From positions 1-13,793 of the forward strand of contig JAVHVN010000063.1 of the NCBI GenBank assembly GCA_032160545.1: a DNA stretch of 13,793 nt, given 5' to 3'. The notes beneath the pieces were generated by a model. It saw only the letters and a program-made list of their open reading frames with translations, was not told the origin of the DNA and searched no databases. Position numbers and translations under genes: made by a program. This DNA comes from DATGFB01 sp032160545 (GTDB lineage Bacteria; Actinomycetota; Actinomycetes; Mycobacteriales; Jatrophihabitantaceae). Shown one piece after another: positions 13,468 through 13,793 of the stretch. How positions within the stretch are numbered: position 1 is the first letter of the stretch; each line of letters opens with the position of its first letter.

Positions 13468-13793
13468 ATGATTAATGCATCGCGATGCTCCCGACCAGCC
13501 GTGCGTTCGCATCCCGTGGTGAGCGGTGGCGGCGATCGGTATCTGCACGTGGTTGACGACAACGTCTACAGCGACTGGGAGACGGTCTACCGCGACAACG
13601 TCGAGCGGCTCTACCGGCTGATGTACGCGCGGGTCGGCAACCGCCCCGACGCCGAGGACCTCACCTCAGAGGTCTTCAGCACCGCGCTGCGCCCGATGCG
13701 ACTGCCCTCATCGAAAGGTGAGGTGCGGTCCTACCTGCTCCTCACGGCCAAGACGGTCCTCGCCTCGCACTGGCGGCGCCGCCTCGGTCAGCC
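13468..13793 (+). CDS. ECF-type RNA polymerase sigma factor, 5' part (cut by window edge)
   Basis: The 108 visible codons run off the right edge. Residues about 36-108 are sigma region 2: WETVYRDNVERLYRLMYARVGN, then RPDAEDLTSEVF, the region 2.2 core-binding signature, then the region 2.3/2.4 segment EVRSYLLLTAKTVLASHWRRRLG that melts and reads the -10. Region 4 lies beyond the window. The ATG at 13468 has AAGGTG only 3-4 bases before it, and TATTAC (13454-13459) would place a start of transcription almost at this ATG, so a leaderless message is possible. In-frame GTGs at 13501, 13516, 13519 and 13549 are alternatives; the first 30 residues look unconserved, so the true start may be later. 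An anti-sigma gene would be expected just downstream but cannot be seen. Confidence 0.82.
   Translation, partial: MINASRCSRPAVRSHPVVSGGGDRYLHVVDDNVYSDWETVYRDNVERLYRLMYARVGNRPDAEDLTSEVFSTALRPMRLPSSKGEVRSYLLLTAKTVLASHWRRRLGQ

Noticed and set aside
1..13793. Mobile elements, CRISPR arrays, tRNA or rRNA genes, riboswitches
   Set aside because: I looked for transposase motifs, regularly spaced repeats, tRNA-like cloverleaf segments and conserved leader structures and saw none that I can support by reading alone.

Overview
The window is high-GC DNA with strong G/C preference at third codon positions, frequent GTG starts, Shine-Dalgarno sites of the GGAGG/GGAAGGA type and hairpins without U-tracts. 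This points to an actinobacterium (Actinomycetota). I cannot name the genus from the sequence alone. It looks like chromosomal accessory or stress-metabolism territory. I see no rRNA, tRNA, CRISPR, transposase or phage gene.

Layout. Positions 1-5177 are read leftward: a 5'-partial secreted sialidase-like (Asp-box) protein cut by the window edge, a LuxR-type regulator, a Rv2258c-like fusion of winged helix and SAM methyltransferase, a nitroreductase and a LysR regulator. Between the LuxR and methyltransferase genes lies what looks like a frameshifted, truncated relic of a small DUF1059-type gene on the + strand. From 5288 to 9090 genes read rightward in two units. The first is an overlapping pair of short-chain dehydrogenases (SDRs), divergent from LysR across a perfect T-N11-A inverted repeat. 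The second is a MarR regulator, a universal stress protein and an MFS efflux pump, probably one operon. From 9257 to 10942 a UPF0303/HbpS-like protein and an AKR13-type aldo/keto reductase are divergent. Positions 11136-12914 hold a polytopic GT-C-like membrane protein on the minus strand. After about 550 bases without a convincing gene, the 5' part of an ECF sigma factor runs off the right edge.

How the genes may work together (inference). The centre (3469-10942) is rich in small redox enzymes (nitroreductase, two SDRs, AKR) alternating with one-component regulators of the LysR and MarR types, plus an efflux pump and a Usp. This fits sensing and clearing of reactive or aromatic small molecules, but no substrate can be named.

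Most notable points: (1) the first SDR of the overlapping pair has lost the catalytic Tyr and Lys and contains no lysine at all, whereas the second has a canonical YxxxK whose lysine is the only one in that protein; (2) the MarR unit has a TTGACA-N18-TATGGT promoter with a perfect 12-bp palindrome in the spacer, and its GTG start falls where transcription should begin, suggesting a self-repressed leaderless mRNA; (3) the DUF1059-like relic; (4) a 12-bp-stem hairpin behind the methyltransferase gene that pairs fully only in the minus-strand transcript. I did not find a clear novel multi-gene defence or biosynthetic system.
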